From NCBI GenBank assembly GCA_029212885.1, contig JARGPC010000013.1, forward strand, positions 1-60,018: a stretch of 60,018 nucleotides of DNA, in the 5' to 3' direction. Within the stretch, counting starts at the first letter, position 1, and the number at the start of each line of letters is the position of its first letter. Shown one piece after another: positions 27,164 through 36,319 of the stretch. The position numbers and the translations under genes were made by a program. Origin of the DNA: Coxiellaceae bacterium (GTDB lineage Bacteria > Pseudomonadota > Gammaproteobacteria > Coxiellales > Coxiellaceae). The notes beneath the pieces were generated by a model. It was given only the letters and a program-made list of their open reading frames with translations. It was not told where the DNA came from and did no database searches.

Positions 27164-28342
27164 ATGAGCTTGTTAGCATGCTCTCGAGACAGTGTAATAG
27201 TGTATTTGCGAAAGGTTTATAAGTTAATGAATAGCGAGAATATTTTTACTGTTGCCCGGGTGATCGTCGCTGGCTTAAAGGGTGCCTGCATGGCACCGAA
27301 ACAAACCAATCCGATTACGCACTATAAAAACTACCAACAAACCAGCTTTTGGGCATACTCAGCCTTTTGGCTGGCATCTGCAGCCACTATCTCTTACTGT
27401 AAAATGACTCAAACGCGCAAACCTCAAGCAAAGCCGCAACAAGATCTCGATGACTATGTGCCATTTGATGACAGCACCGCCCAACCAGGCAAACAATGCA
27501 ATCGGGCAAAAGCTGTGACTGCGCTAACCATTGGCTTACTGTATACCGGCTGGGAATATTTTCGCTTTTACGAAACCTTGCGCGATGGCACGGCCGATAT
27601 ATCACCAGAAAGCACCGCTAATGGCCTCTTCTACACGGGCATGCTGTTACTGCTTACGACGGCGGTTGAAAATATTCAATTGGCGTTATTTGCTGCAAAC
27701 AGTCATGATCCATCATTAGCAGAAAACAACAAAGCATTACGTAAAACAGCTGCATTCCCAGGCTTATATATTAAACCCATCGCTACGCCAATGCGCATGG
27801 TGATTACGCGCTTAAGCATTGCCAAACTTACACTTGAAAACGACTCAGCGCTGCAATTTAATAACTTTAATTTGGGTGCCATCATTAAAGGCATGGCGCT
27901 ATGGGGAGCACTGGATTTATTTGTACGTGCCTCAAATAATAGTTACCAAGCCAGCAATACCAATGAAGCACCAAAGCAACTGGCCAGCTGCTCCTGCAGT
28001 AAACGCGTGATGATTACCGCCGCCGCTATCGCCTGTAATTTATTTTATGCGATTAATGACTCTGCACAATACACCAACTTCTTCGGTCAAATCAGCTGGT
28101 ATCTTGGTATCTTTTTACCACTGACCGCTTTGACTGTTGTGGGTTACCATCAAAAAACTGCACTGTATGCCGACTCCACTTCGCAATCCATATCGATGTG
28201 GTGCAAGTCAAAACAAACGACGCGTCAGCCGTTACTCTCTCAAGATAAAAATGTTGACACCGCCTCACAGGATACAAGCTCGGTAAGAAGTAGCAGTGGT
28301 GAAGAGTTCGGCACGCCAGATTATTTAGCTACCGCTGTATAG
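27164..28342 (+). CDS. Polytopic membrane protein of unknown function, up to 392 aa
   Basis: About six hydrophobic segments (for example FWAYSAFWLASAATISY, GLFYTGMLLLLTTAVENI, VMITAAAIACNLFYAI and SWYLGIFLPLTALTVVGY) and a cytoplasmic-type Ser/Thr/Gln-rich C-terminal tail of about 45 residues. No family recognised. The start is uncertain: ATG 27164 has no good ribosome site, ATG 27227 has AAAGG 11 nt upstream, and ATG 27290 follows AAAGGGTG at a good distance and may be the true one. It is divergent from abiEi. Similar in general layout to the membrane proteins at 7957 and 18315, but I see no clear sequence kinship. Confidence 0.65.
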   Translation: MSLLACSRDSVIVYLRKVYKLMNSENIFTVARVIVAGLKGACMAPKQTNPITHYKNYQQTSFWAYSAFWLASAATISYCKMTQTRKPQAKPQQDLDDYVPFDDSTAQPGKQCNRAKAVTALTIGLLYTGWEYFRFYETLRDGTADISPESTANGLFYTGMLLLLTTAVENIQLALFAANSHDPSLAENNKALRKTAAFPGLYIKPIATPMRMVITRLSIAKLTLENDSALQFNNFNLGAIIKGMALWGALDLFVRASNNSYQASNTNEAPKQLASCSCSKRVMITAAAIACNLFYAINDSAQYTNFFGQISWYLGIFLPLTALTVVGYHQKTALYADSTSQSISMWCKSKQTTRQPLLSQDKNVDTASQDTSSVRSSSGEEFGTPDYLATAV

Positions 28343-28370
28343 GTTACACTCTTCACATGCACTAGACGTA

Positions 28371-28471
28371 TTATCAAGGCGAACAGCGTATCCATTTTAC
28401 TTCATGGCTCGCTTCGTTCCACTACGCTGCGCTTTACTTCCGTAAAATGGACACCCTATCCACCTTGATAA
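28371..28471. repeat. 101-bp imperfect palindromic element
   Basis: Outer arms TTATCAAGG / CCTTGATAA and inner arms TCCATTTTAC / GTAAAATGGA pair across a 41-bp middle. Between the arm blocks the pairing is imperfect. It sits in the 271-bp gap after the membrane protein gene and could be a small non-autonomous element or a structured transcript end. No T-run follows, so a simple terminator is unlikely. Confidence 0.6.
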
Positions 28472-28613
28472 CGCCATGCAGTTTGGCGCAGGCACGACAC
28501 CATTGTATAATCAAAAAAATAAATAACTAGCCATTTACAAAACTGTTATCGTTGCAAACAAGTACAATCATCGGCATGCTGGCGCTCGAAATAATATTGA
28601 GCAAGGCATTAAC

Positions 28614-28928
28614 GTGAACTTTTTTAATAGCTATGACCCAACTCGGCCGGGTATACCTAATCCGATGCAGTCGTATAACACCACCAATAACCCGCTGTCA
28701 TTAGCACAACAAATCAGCATGTGGTCTGTTATTAGTGTGCTTAGCACATTAATTATTGTCATGAGTGGCTTATACATAAAAAACCAGTGCCGAAAACGCT
28801 GCAGGAAATTTGATGATAGCCAGGTAATAAAAATACACAATAACTCTATTGTTAGTGCGAGCTCTTATGATAGCGAGCCCGAATACACACGACTAGAAGA
28901 ATTAAAAAAGTATATAGTACGCCAATGA
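28614..28928 (+). CDS. Small single-pass membrane protein, 104 aa (first of a coupled pair)
   Basis: It starts at GTG 28614 with AAGG 8 nt upstream. A short Pro/Asn-rich N-terminus is followed by one membrane segment (about residues 36-53, ISVLSTLIIVMSGLYI), a Cys/Arg/Lys-rich juxtamembrane stretch and a cytoplasmic tail with several Tyr and acidic residues (SEPEYTRLEEL). The stop overlaps the next start (ATGA), so the two small proteins are translationally coupled. No family recognised. Confidence 0.6.
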   Translation: MNFFNSYDPTRPGIPNPMQSYNTTNNPLSLAQQISMWSVISVLSTLIIVMSGLYIKNQCRKRCRKFDDSQVIKIHNNSIVSASSYDSEPEYTRLEELKKYIVRQ

Positions 28929-29149
28929 ATATCAGCAGTAACAGCACATTATTTCAATCACCACCGCTGCCATCTTTAGCAGACAGACAGTATTGGACTT
29001 CTGTTGTATTAGCGGCTGGTATTTGCCTAGGTATACTCACCGCCTCTGCCTTTGTATATTTGCTATGTAAGCGGGTCGTAAAAGATTGCCATCAACGGGT
29101 GGCTACCACTCCAGAAGTTGCTATGACCTCATTGCAGCTACGGATTTAA
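28925..29149 (+). CDS. Small single-pass membrane protein, 74 aa (second of a coupled pair)
   Basis: It begins in the ATGA overlap with the previous gene. The layout is the same: a short Pro/Ser-rich N-terminus, one membrane segment (about residues 26-48, VVLAAGICLGILTASAFVYLL), then a basic Cys-containing stretch and a short tail. The shared topology suggests they form a complex, which is inference. Its last 12 bp overlap the convergent tilS gene. Confidence 0.58.
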   Translation: MNISSNSTLFQSPPLPSLADRQYWTSVVLAAGICLGILTASAFVYLLCKRVVKDCHQRVATTPEVAMTSLQLRI

Positions 29150-30394
29150 TAATTTTTTAACTAAAACCGTATAACTGATATCTTTGATCTGTTGATCATC
29201 ATTGTAAAAAATCGGCATCAAGCCGCGCAACCATGTCGGTATATTTTTCGATTGAAAAAACTTTTTAATCGAAGCACCGGATTGATTCCATTTGACCTGC
29301 AGTGATTGATCAACATAAGCCACATTATCACCAAAAAAATCCATATAACTAACATCAATATCTTGAGTGATAAGCAATGGTTTCTTTGTATCCCACTCAT
29401 TCTGGGACTGCAATAGCTGATGATTTACGGCTGGCGCAATATACAAAAAATCACGGTAGCGACGAGCCTCTACACTAACACCCTGGTATGTCCAAGTTAG
29501 CAATGGTTGCGCATCTTCAGCCGCGGCGATAACCGCATCAAACAGCTGCTGCATCTGATCTTCACTGGGCAAAGGCAATTCACGCTGACGCAACCAATAA
29601 CGAATAACATGCTGCTGCCTTACTTGCGACAACGTTTGCAAACCAGCTATCGACAAGCAATTGGGCCAATCGGATAACACATGAGGCAAATCAATCGCTG
29701 CCAAGTCATCCAATAGCTCAAGACTATCCGCCAATAAACGCGCACTGCGTGCCATGGTTTTATTCATCTCCGGCCAACGTCGAAACAATACTGGCACCAC
29801 TTGATGCCGTACATAATTACGATCAATTAACGTATTCGCATTGCTAGGATCGTTAACCCATTTGAGCTTATGCTTTAAAGCATACTGCAATAAATCTTGT
29901 CGCGTCTCATTCAGCAGGGGCCTGAGTAATTTAGCATTACCTAACGCCTTTACCCATGGCATGCCAGCCATACCATAAGGCCCGGCACCACGTAAGCTTT
30001 GCAATAATAGGGTTTCAACCTGGTCACTTTGATGATGCGCAGTAATAAACACATCATCGTCTTGCGCCATTTGCTGAAAAATACGATAGCGCTGTTGCCG
30101 TGCCCACGCCTCCATACTGTCCTTAGCATCGCATGCTTCGCTAACAGTATGCGTCACAAATTCAACGCCCCATTGTTTGCACAAATCCTGGCACTGTTGC
30201 TGCCATTGGTCAGCATCAGTATGTAAACCATGATCAATATGCACAGCGACTAATTCAGGCTTGTTAGGTAGGTATTGTTTAAGATGACGCAAGCGATGCA
30301 AAAGAACCGTTGAATCCAACCCCCCACTAAAAGCCACTAACCAACGTGAAGCACCGCTATAGCGGTGCATAATAGTTTGAAAGTCAGTGGGCAT
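29138..30394 (-). CDS. tilS: tRNA(Ile)-lysidine synthase TilS
   Basis: A 418-aa enzyme that converts C34 of the AUA-reading tRNA-Ile to lysidine using ATP and lysine. It has the PP-loop FSGGLDSTVLL near residues 22-32, the AHHQSDQVET motif, and the C-terminal TilS substrate-binding domains. Length is normal for gammaproteobacteria. It starts 3 bp after accA, the conserved accA-tilS order. Confidence 0.95.
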   Translation of the reverse strand: MPTDFQTIMHRYSGASRWLVAFSGGLDSTVLLHRLRHLKQYLPNKPELVAVHIDHGLHTDADQWQQQCQDLCKQWGVEFVTHTVSEACDAKDSMEAWARQQRYRIFQQMAQDDDVFITAHHQSDQVETLLLQSLRGAGPYGMAGMPWVKALGNAKLLRPLLNETRQDLLQYALKHKLKWVNDPSNANTLIDRNYVRHQVVPVLFRRWPEMNKTMARSARLLADSLELLDDLAAIDLPHVLSDWPNCLSIAGLQTLSQVRQQHVIRYWLRQRELPLPSEDQMQQLFDAVIAAAEDAQPLLTWTYQGVSVEARRYRDFLYIAPAVNHQLLQSQNEWDTKKPLLITQDIDVSYMDFFGDNVAYVDQSLQVKWNQSGASIKKFFQSKNIPTWLRGLMPIFYNDDQQIKDISYTVLVKKLLNP

Positions 30395-30397
30395 AGA

Positions 30398-31345
30398 CTA
30401 GCGGCCAACAGCCGTGAGCTTTTGATAACGGTTTTCTAATAACTGCTCAGTGGTTAGCGATTCAAGACTATTAAGATTCGAAATAATATGCGACTTAATC
30501 AGCGCACACATCGCCTTGGGATCCCGATGCGCGCCACCCAAAGGTTCAGGCAAGACTTCATCCACCAAACCGAGTTCAAATAAACGGTCAGCGGTTAAGC
30601 CTAACGCTTCCGCAGCCTCGCTAGCTTTTTCAGCACTGCGCCATAAGATCGACGCGCAACCTTCTGGTGAAATCACTGAATAGTAAGCGTACTGCAACAT
30701 GATAATACGATCACCGACACCAATCGCTAACGCACCACCAGAGCAGCCTTCACCAATCACGACACAAACAATCGGTGTACGTAATTGAGACATCTCTAAT
30801 AGATTACGCGCGATCGCTTCCGATTGGTTGCGCTCTTCAGCACCAATCCCCGGGTAAGCACCCTTCGTATCAATAAAGGTAATCACTGGCATATTAAAGC
30901 GCTCAGCCATTTTCATTAAACGTAATGCTTTACGAAAACCTTCAGGGTTCGCCATACTAAAATTACGTTCAACATTTTCTTTTGTTGTTCGGCCTTTTTG
31001 ATGACCAATAATCATCACTGGTCGACCATCCAAACGCGCCATACCACCAACGATCGCTTGTGCCTTCGCATAGTGTCTATCGCCTTCCAACTCATCAAAT
31101 TCAGTAAAAATAGCGTCAATATAATCCTTGGTATAAGGGCGTTGCGGATGACGTGCCATCTGTACTACTTGTGAGGCTTTTAATGACTCAAAAATATTAC
31201 GAGTCAAGCTATCGCGCTTTTCTTCCAACTTAGCAATTTCTTCAGAAAGGTTAATATCTTGATCATTGCCAACACGGCGCAATTCTTCAATTTTTTCCTG
31301 CAACTCGGCGATCGGTTGCTCAAAGTCTAAATAGTTTAAATTCAT
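30398..31345 (-). CDS. accA: Acetyl-CoA carboxylase carboxyltransferase subunit alpha
   Basis: A 315-aa subunit that, with AccD, transfers the carboxyl group from biotin to acetyl-CoA, the first step of fatty acid synthesis. It begins [20 protein letters not shown] and carries the characteristic [26 protein letters not shown] and [11 protein letters not shown] segments. Length is normal. It is the first gene of the accA-tilS unit; the promoter must lie in 31346-31451. Confidence 0.97.
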   Translation of the reverse strand: MNLNYLDFEQPIAELQEKIEELRRVGNDQDINLSEEIAKLEEKRDSLTRNIFESLKASQVVQMARHPQRPYTKDYIDAIFTEFDELEGDRHYAKAQAIVGGMARLDGRPVMIIGHQKGRTTKENVERNFSMANPEGFRKALRLMKMAERFNMPVITFIDTKGAYPGIGAEERNQSEAIARNLLEMSQLRTPIVCVVIGEGCSGGALAIGVGDRIIMLQYAYYSVISPEGCASILWRSAEKASEAAEALGLTADRLFELGLVDEVLPEPLGGAHRDPKAMCALIKSHIISNLNSLESLTTEQLLENRYQKLTAVGR

Positions 31346-31451
31346 GGGATTCCCGTTAACTCAAAACATAATCGCAATTATAACAATTTATTGCGTATAA
31401 GCTAATAATACCTTATAGTCTGCGCTAATTTTAATCAAACGCGGAACAACT

Positions 31452-31976
31452 ATGAAGCGATCAATTATTGCACTAATACTGAGCTGTACACTATCAATGA
31501 GCGCAGTAGCCTTTAATATCACAGACATACAATCCAATCTGGAGTCAATGAATATTACGGTAGTAAACACCTCAAATCACCCACTGTATATCATAAGCCA
31601 TATCAACAAGACTCACATGCCATCAAATAACGTCTATCGCATCCAATGCTTGATACCGATAAATGGCAGCCACTATACAAACTTCCCAGTAAAGGACACG
31701 GGTGGCGCTACTGCTCAGGGTTTTGAACTGGATCCACAGCAATCCTTTAAAATGCATTTCAACAGCCAAAACTTACACTGCCAAAACCTTGACTCAGTTG
31801 CTGACTCACTGGCCGTAATGAAACTCGACCCTAGCATCGATGAATACATTGATGATGACTTGAACTTTCAATTTTACGACGCTTTTAGCCATACGATTTC
31901 GTTCTATGCTGATATTTATGTAGAGCCAAGCAATATCACCTTAACACCTAGTCAATCGATTATTGCTATTAGTTAA
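31452..31976 (+). CDS. Secreted protein of unknown function, 174 aa
   Basis: A clear signal peptide (MKRSIIALILSCTLSMSAVA) is followed by a beta-rich mature domain of about 154 residues with two cysteines (CLI and LHCQNL) that could form a disulfide. No domain is recognised. There is no lipobox, so it is probably periplasmic or secreted. The ribosome site is weak (GCGGAACAACT before the ATG). It is divergent from accA and followed by a palindromic repeat. Confidence 0.62.
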   Translation: MKRSIIALILSCTLSMSAVAFNITDIQSNLESMNITVVNTSNHPLYIISHINKTHMPSNNVYRIQCLIPINGSHYTNFPVKDTGGATAQGFELDPQQSFKMHFNSQNLHCQNLDSVADSLAVMKLDPSIDEYIDDDLNFQFYDAFSHTISFYADIYVEPSNITLTPSQSIIAIS

Positions 31977-31997
31977 TAGTATTCATCACGGACTTGG

Positions 31998-32100
31998 CTC
32001 TGTCATCCCGCACTTGACTCTGTCATCCCGCACTTGATGCGGGATCCATATATTATCCTGGATCCCGGATAAACGACTTCGTCGATTTCCGGGATGACAT
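31998..32100. repeat. GGATCC / GGGATGACA palindromic repeat, with a 20-bp tandem duplication
   Basis: The unit CTCTGTCATCCCGCACTTGA occurs twice in tandem (31998-32017 and 32018-32037). From 32021 to 32100 the sequence is a large imperfect palindrome: TGTCATCCCG ... CGGGATGACA, with internal hairpins CCCGC..GCGGG and CCCGGA..TCCGGG. Repeats of this look are widespread in proteobacterial intergenic regions. It lies between two convergent genes, where it can also serve as a bidirectional terminator. Related copies: 5490-5527 and 59397-59418. Confidence 0.75.
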
Positions 32101-32115
32101 AGACCTTAGCCAAAG

Positions 32116-33798
32116 CTACATAGAAGCAGTAGGTGAAGCATGAGCCATATCTTCGAAATCCACCTTAGACTCAATATCCGCAGTCGGGTTCTGATGATGC
32201 TGCAAACACTTAGCCTCAATTAAATAATCATCATCATGCTGATAACGCAAGTTACTGTGATCCACTTCGGCTTTTCCATGCTGATAGGCATCTAGCCAGG
32301 CAGCATAGTATTCGACAGATTCAACAACGGATTGCATATGACCGACACGGCGCTTAAATGATGACAAAGCACTGAGTTGGAACATATTGCCTTTATTCGC
32401 CTTAACAGCTTTGTGAACGCCATCAACAGTAACGGTATCGCTTCGAACCGTTTCGTACAAAACTGTAGCAAGCCTTAATTTACGCTGCAGCATACCTTCT
32501 TTCATCGTATTAGGATCTTTAGCTAAATCAGCCTTAGCTTTATCAATAGCATGTTGTAATACACCCAACATACGCGCTTTCATTACCGATGGATCTCGAG
32601 GTTGAGGACGTGGCACTTGAACATGATCATTGCGCAAAGGTGCACCGGCAACGACAGACTGTTTAAATGTTCTATGCGTCACTGGATGAAATAAGGCATG
32701 GCGATAATGGTGACGCAAATCATAACTCCGCACACCTGAATCACGATGTAACCGCTCATGTGTTTCACTCCATGCTTTCACCGCATCAGTATGCTGTTTT
32801 TGCTCAGCTGCTGGGGCACGCTTAATCTCAATATGATTAGATACGCGCGCACCATGCATCACCGTCTCGTTTGGATTATTGGTATTGTTTGTCACCGTTG
32901 AACTATCCGACAGTTTTTTTTCATTCGCCTTTTTCCTGCGACTAAAAAACCGACCTATAATAGGCGCCACTTGCGCTATAGCACTAACAGCTGCTGTTGC
33001 AATTGTCCAACCAATAGCAATGACCGGAGCGAAAGTAATTAAAATAGCGGTGCCAACGACACCAACGGCATGTAAGCCAGCTGCCTTCAGGTGTTGATCA
33101 CCCTTCTTAACGTACGTTTGATAAGCTCGGCTATTCATTTTACCTCTTGAGCTTAATTTCCTGGCATGCCAATAATTCTGCACTGCACTTGAGAGTGACT
33201 TAACAAACATTACCGAATTGACCACCAGAAAAGCAATAGGTCCACCAGCAGCTAATGCTTTTTTAGCAAACCCACCAAATACAGTAGTACCAATCGTTGC
33301 AGCGACACCGGTTTGAATACTAAGACTGGTTAATTGATGGCGATTAACATTCGGCGACTTAGCCGTTTGTGCGACGCTATAAGCCCATCCACCCACCATC
33401 ATCACACCAACATAAGAGAATGCAGCAAAATGTGCTGAATTAAAATGGTGCGTTTGTGCCGATGGTTCCATCAAATACTTAGTGGCTGGCTTGCTTGCTA
33501 GTGTAGCAAGAAACGCCCCCATACCCAGTCGTGTGCCGGTATCGATCACTACTCCAACAGGTGCTGATGCAGGTGCTGGCTGGAAATTACTAGCACGTAA
33601 TGCTGGTGGAGTCTGCTTGCTTTCTGTTGCTGACTGCGTTTGAGGCCGCGCCTGCATCCACCTTACGCGCATTGCACGCCGGCCCTCTGAGCTTTCTTGA
33701 TAAGCTTTCTGCTCAGCCGCTTGACGAGCCTCAGCTTGTAAAAGATTAAGCTCTCTTTGCCTTCTTAAAGCTTTAGTTTTATTTCTTACCTTACCCAT
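32116..33798 (-). CDS. Membrane-associated effector candidate, 560 aa (PmrA-like promoter)
   Basis: The N-terminus is basic and coiled-coil-like (KTKALRRQRELNLLQAEARQ). The middle holds several weakly hydrophobic, Gly/Ala-rich segments at about residues 85-105, 120-145, 165-205 and 240-290 that could insert in a membrane, followed by a basic cluster (FFSRRKK). The C-terminal half is hydrophilic and helical, with many His residues. There is no signal peptide and no recognised family. This layout is common among Legionella and Coxiella effectors that act on host membranes. The promoter element at 33857-33889 supports that. Function unknown. Confidence 0.68.
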   Translation of the reverse strand: MGKVRNKTKALRRQRELNLLQAEARQAAEQKAYQESSEGRRAMRVRWMQARPQTQSATESKQTPPALRASNFQPAPASAPVGVVIDTGTRLGMGAFLATLASKPATKYLMEPSAQTHHFNSAHFAAFSYVGVMMVGGWAYSVAQTAKSPNVNRHQLTSLSIQTGVAATIGTTVFGGFAKKALAAGGPIAFLVVNSVMFVKSLSSAVQNYWHARKLSSRGKMNSRAYQTYVKKGDQHLKAAGLHAVGVVGTAILITFAPVIAIGWTIATAAVSAIAQVAPIIGRFFSRRKKANEKKLSDSSTVTNNTNNPNETVMHGARVSNHIEIKRAPAAEQKQHTDAVKAWSETHERLHRDSGVRSYDLRHHYRHALFHPVTHRTFKQSVVAGAPLRNDHVQVPRPQPRDPSVMKARMLGVLQHAIDKAKADLAKDPNTMKEGMLQRKLRLATVLYETVRSDTVTVDGVHKAVKANKGNMFQLSALSSFKRRVGHMQSVVESVEYYAAWLDAYQHGKAEVDHSNLRYQHDDDYLIEAKCLQHHQNPTADIESKVDFEDMAHASPTASM

Positions 33799-33856
33799 AA
33801 CACACCACTCTGACTATTCGCTTAGACTCTTAACTATTGTATTATTATTTAAAAAT

Positions 33857-33889
33857 ATTATATCACGCCAGGATTAACGAAATATTACG
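33857..33889 (-). promoter_or_regulatory. PmrA-like tandem element plus -10 box
   Basis: On the minus strand CGTAATATT-TC-GTTAATCCT has an 11-bp period between the GTAA core (33885-33888) and the TTAA core (33874-33877). The first half-site matches cTTAATatT at eight of nine positions. An 11-nt spacer leads to a perfect TATAAT at 33857-33862. Confidence 0.6.
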
Positions 33890-33977
33890 CTCTAGAATGA
33901 ACGCATTATTATGATTTTAATGGTTTTATTGAAACCCCGAACCCCTCCCTCCCAGGTCGGGGCCAGGGAAGGCTGCA

Positions 33978-35663
33978 CTAATCGTTAGATTTAGACAACT
34001 TAGTCTTAATCATACCCTTCATGAAGTTTGTCACCAAAGAAACTGTTAATTTATTCGGTTTAATTAACTCATCACGCCTGGTATGCACATCAACGATGCA
34101 TGGCTTACCACAACTAAACGCTGCTTGAATAGTTTCCTCTAATTGCTCAGGCTTAGTAATAGTAAAACCTTCAGCGCCAAATGCTTTGGCCAAAGCAGCG
34201 TAATCTGGGTTGGTGAGATGGGTATAGCATTGCGCTACGCCCTCTTTCATTTGCTCTAATTCAATAAAGTGGTATGAAAAATTATTGTAAATAACAACAA
34301 TCACGGGCAGATCGTATTTAATCGCCGTGGCAAAATCACCCATAGTCATATGGAAACCGCCATCACCCACCAAGGCAATCACTTGCTTTTTAGGTTCAGC
34401 AATTTGACAGCCCAATGCTGCAGGCATACCAAAACCTAATGTTCCTAATTCAGTGCTACCAATTAAACGTTGCACCCCATTCAAGCGCAACCAGTTATTC
34501 GCCCATACCGATACGGTTCCAGCATCAACAGTAAAAATGGCATCGTCATCAGCCAAACGGCTAATCACATCAGTTAAAATAGGCGAAGAAATATCTTTAC
34601 CTTCTTTGATTTGCGCCTCTTTTTCTAACACTTTAATTGCATTGGCATGATCTTTTTGCGCCTCTTCAAGAAAAGCACCTTCCTTTTTAGCCTTTAACTT
34701 CGTCGCCAATTCAGCTAACGTAAGCTTTGCATCGCCAACCAAACCCACCTCAACCTTGCAACGCACACCAATGCGTTGAGCATCTATGTCAATTTGCACA
34801 ATCGGCACATCATCCGGATAAAACTCACGCCAAGCAAAAGCACAACCGACAATTAATAAAGCATCACAGTCTTTCACAAAGTGACAACCATTCTTTGAGC
34901 CTTTAAAACCGATACCACCCGCATAGTGCGGATTATTATTATCGACGATTTCTTTTGAACGAACGGTATGCACAATCGGCGATTTCAATAAATCAGCACA
35001 TTGCAACAATTCATCAACCGCACCACGGCAACCACCACCATATAATATGGTGACATTACTTTTACCATTAAGTGCATTGGCTGCTTTATTCAATAAATCA
35101 TCTGTAGGCACAACACGGTGTGGCATATTATAAACTGCCGTACTTGGCATGCGCTTTACTGCTGCTTTACGCAATACATCAGTGGCAATCGACACATGTG
35201 AAACACTGCGGTGGACTAAGGCAGACTGAATCGCTAACTGTAAAATATCAACTAAGTTTTCAGCCGTACGCACTTCGCGATTAAAACAGGTACAATCTTC
35301 GAATAATAAAATTTGGTTTATTTCTTGTACAGCGCCGGTGCCAATTTGTGAGCTTTCGATTTGTCCCGTTAATACCAACATAGGTACCTTATCCAACTTG
35401 GCATCGTACATGGCATTAGGTAAATGAGCAGAACCTGGGCCCTGACAGGCAAGGATCACACCCATCTCACCGGTAAGCTTGGCATGCGCACTGGCCATAA
35501 AGCCAGCGGCCTCCTCATGACGGCACAAAATAAAATCAAAATCATCACGGGTATGAATAGAGGCCAACATCAAGTCAGTCGCATCACCCGGCACGCCATA
35601 AGCCCGCTTGATGCCGGCCTCGTGCAAAATTTGAATCACTTGATCACTGGTGGTATCGCCCAT
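33978..35663 (-). CDS. Thiamine-pyrophosphate-dependent pyruvate oxidase/dehydrogenase, PoxB-like
   Basis: A 561-aa ThDP enzyme with the three-domain layout of pyruvate oxidases: N-terminal PYR domain with catalytic Glu in RHEEAA (about residue 50), a central FAD-type domain, and a C-terminal PP domain with VGDGGFHMTMGDFATA and NN, the TPP/Mg motif. The segment LTGQIESSQIGTGAVQEI resembles E. coli PoxB (quinone-linked pyruvate dehydrogenase, giving acetate and CO2 at the membrane). Acetolactate synthase-type relatives are the main alternative. Single gene; it depends on TPP, which links it to the riboswitch gene at 18315. Confidence 0.78.
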   Translation of the reverse strand: MGDTTSDQVIQILHEAGIKRAYGVPGDATDLMLASIHTRDDFDFILCRHEEAAGFMASAHAKLTGEMGVILACQGPGSAHLPNAMYDAKLDKVPMLVLTGQIESSQIGTGAVQEINQILLFEDCTCFNREVRTAENLVDILQLAIQSALVHRSVSHVSIATDVLRKAAVKRMPSTAVYNMPHRVVPTDDLLNKAANALNGKSNVTILYGGGCRGAVDELLQCADLLKSPIVHTVRSKEIVDNNNPHYAGGIGFKGSKNGCHFVKDCDALLIVGCAFAWREFYPDDVPIVQIDIDAQRIGVRCKVEVGLVGDAKLTLAELATKLKAKKEGAFLEEAQKDHANAIKVLEKEAQIKEGKDISSPILTDVISRLADDDAIFTVDAGTVSVWANNWLRLNGVQRLIGSTELGTLGFGMPAALGCQIAEPKKQVIALVGDGGFHMTMGDFATAIKYDLPVIVVIYNNFSYHFIELEQMKEGVAQCYTHLTNPDYAALAKAFGAEGFTITKPEQLEETIQAAFSCGKPCIVDVHTRRDELIKPNKLTVSLVTNFMKGMIKTKLSKSND

Positions 35664-35772
35664 GAGTTACTCCTCGTCCATAGTATTAAGGTGTCACTCA
35701 ATGATAGTAAGGGGATACCTGTTTGTCCAGGTCAACCATCCATCCCTGAACACGCTCAACTATTAATACGCC

Positions 35773-36168
35773 TTATGCTTTAGGTCCATGCTCGTCTAAA
35801 AGCTGTTCAAGCACATCAGGATCTTCATACATTCCTTTATCTTCTGGGAAAAGTGAAGCCCAAGCAGCCGCTTGGCGTGCTTCAAATTCTGGAGTTGAAC
35901 GGTACAGCGCCTGAGAACAACTCACTACATTTCCTCTTAGGCTAGACAATCGGGTAAAACTCGCTTGCAAGTCTGGCATACTTGGCGAAGCCCCTAAATT
36001 AGCTAAATCAACACGCCACTCAAGCAAAGTCTCGCTAAATTCGCCTTTAAAAGGGGCTGGCAATTTATTTATTTTGCCTTGCACCAAACGATCAAGTCGC
36101 TTTATTTTTTCGAATAATTGCTCTGTGCGTCTCATTCCAGCTGTTATTCCGCTTCTCGTACTTCTCAT
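35773..36168 (-). CDS. Orphan effector candidate, 131 aa (PmrA-like promoter)
   Basis: The start is placed at ATG 36168 (MRSTRSGITAG), with AGAGG 5 nt upstream; an in-frame start 39 bp further up lacks a ribosome site. It is a small, soluble, mainly helical protein: basic in the first third, acidic in the last third, ending DEHGPKA. No family recognised. Single gene with one of the best tandem elements (36246-36278). Acid-rich C-termini are typical of Dot/Icm translocation signals, but this is only suggestive. Confidence 0.65.
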   Translation of the reverse strand: MRSTRSGITAGMRRTEQLFEKIKRLDRLVQGKINKLPAPFKGEFSETLLEWRVDLANLGASPSMPDLQASFTRLSSLRGNVVSCSQALYRSTPEFEARQAAAWASLFPEDKGMYEDPDVLEQLLDEHGPKA

Positions 36169-36245
36169 GTTTACCTCTGCTTGGTCATAGTTCATTTGTG
36201 ATATCAAATATTACTTACCTAATACGAATATATTAGAGTTATAAT

Positions 36246-36278
36246 AATATAGCATGACTTAATTAAGGTAACATTAAA
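36246..36278 (-). promoter_or_regulatory. PmrA-like tandem element plus -10 box
   Basis: On the minus strand TTTAATGTT-AC-CTTAATTAA has TTAA cores at 36274-36277 and 36263-36266 (11-bp period). An 11-nt spacer leads to TATATT at 36246-36251. Both half-sites keep the cTTAAT core closely. Confidence 0.65.
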
Positions 36279-36319
36279 GCGGCGCAGCAGATGATGAGAC
36301 ACTCACTGCGCACCGAGAG

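Noticed and set aside
33930-33976. GC-rich CCCCGA / TCGGGG and CCTCCCT / AGGGAAGG blocks after the PoxB-like gene
   Set aside because: The arm order does not give a simple nested hairpin and there is no clear T-run, so I did not call a terminator.
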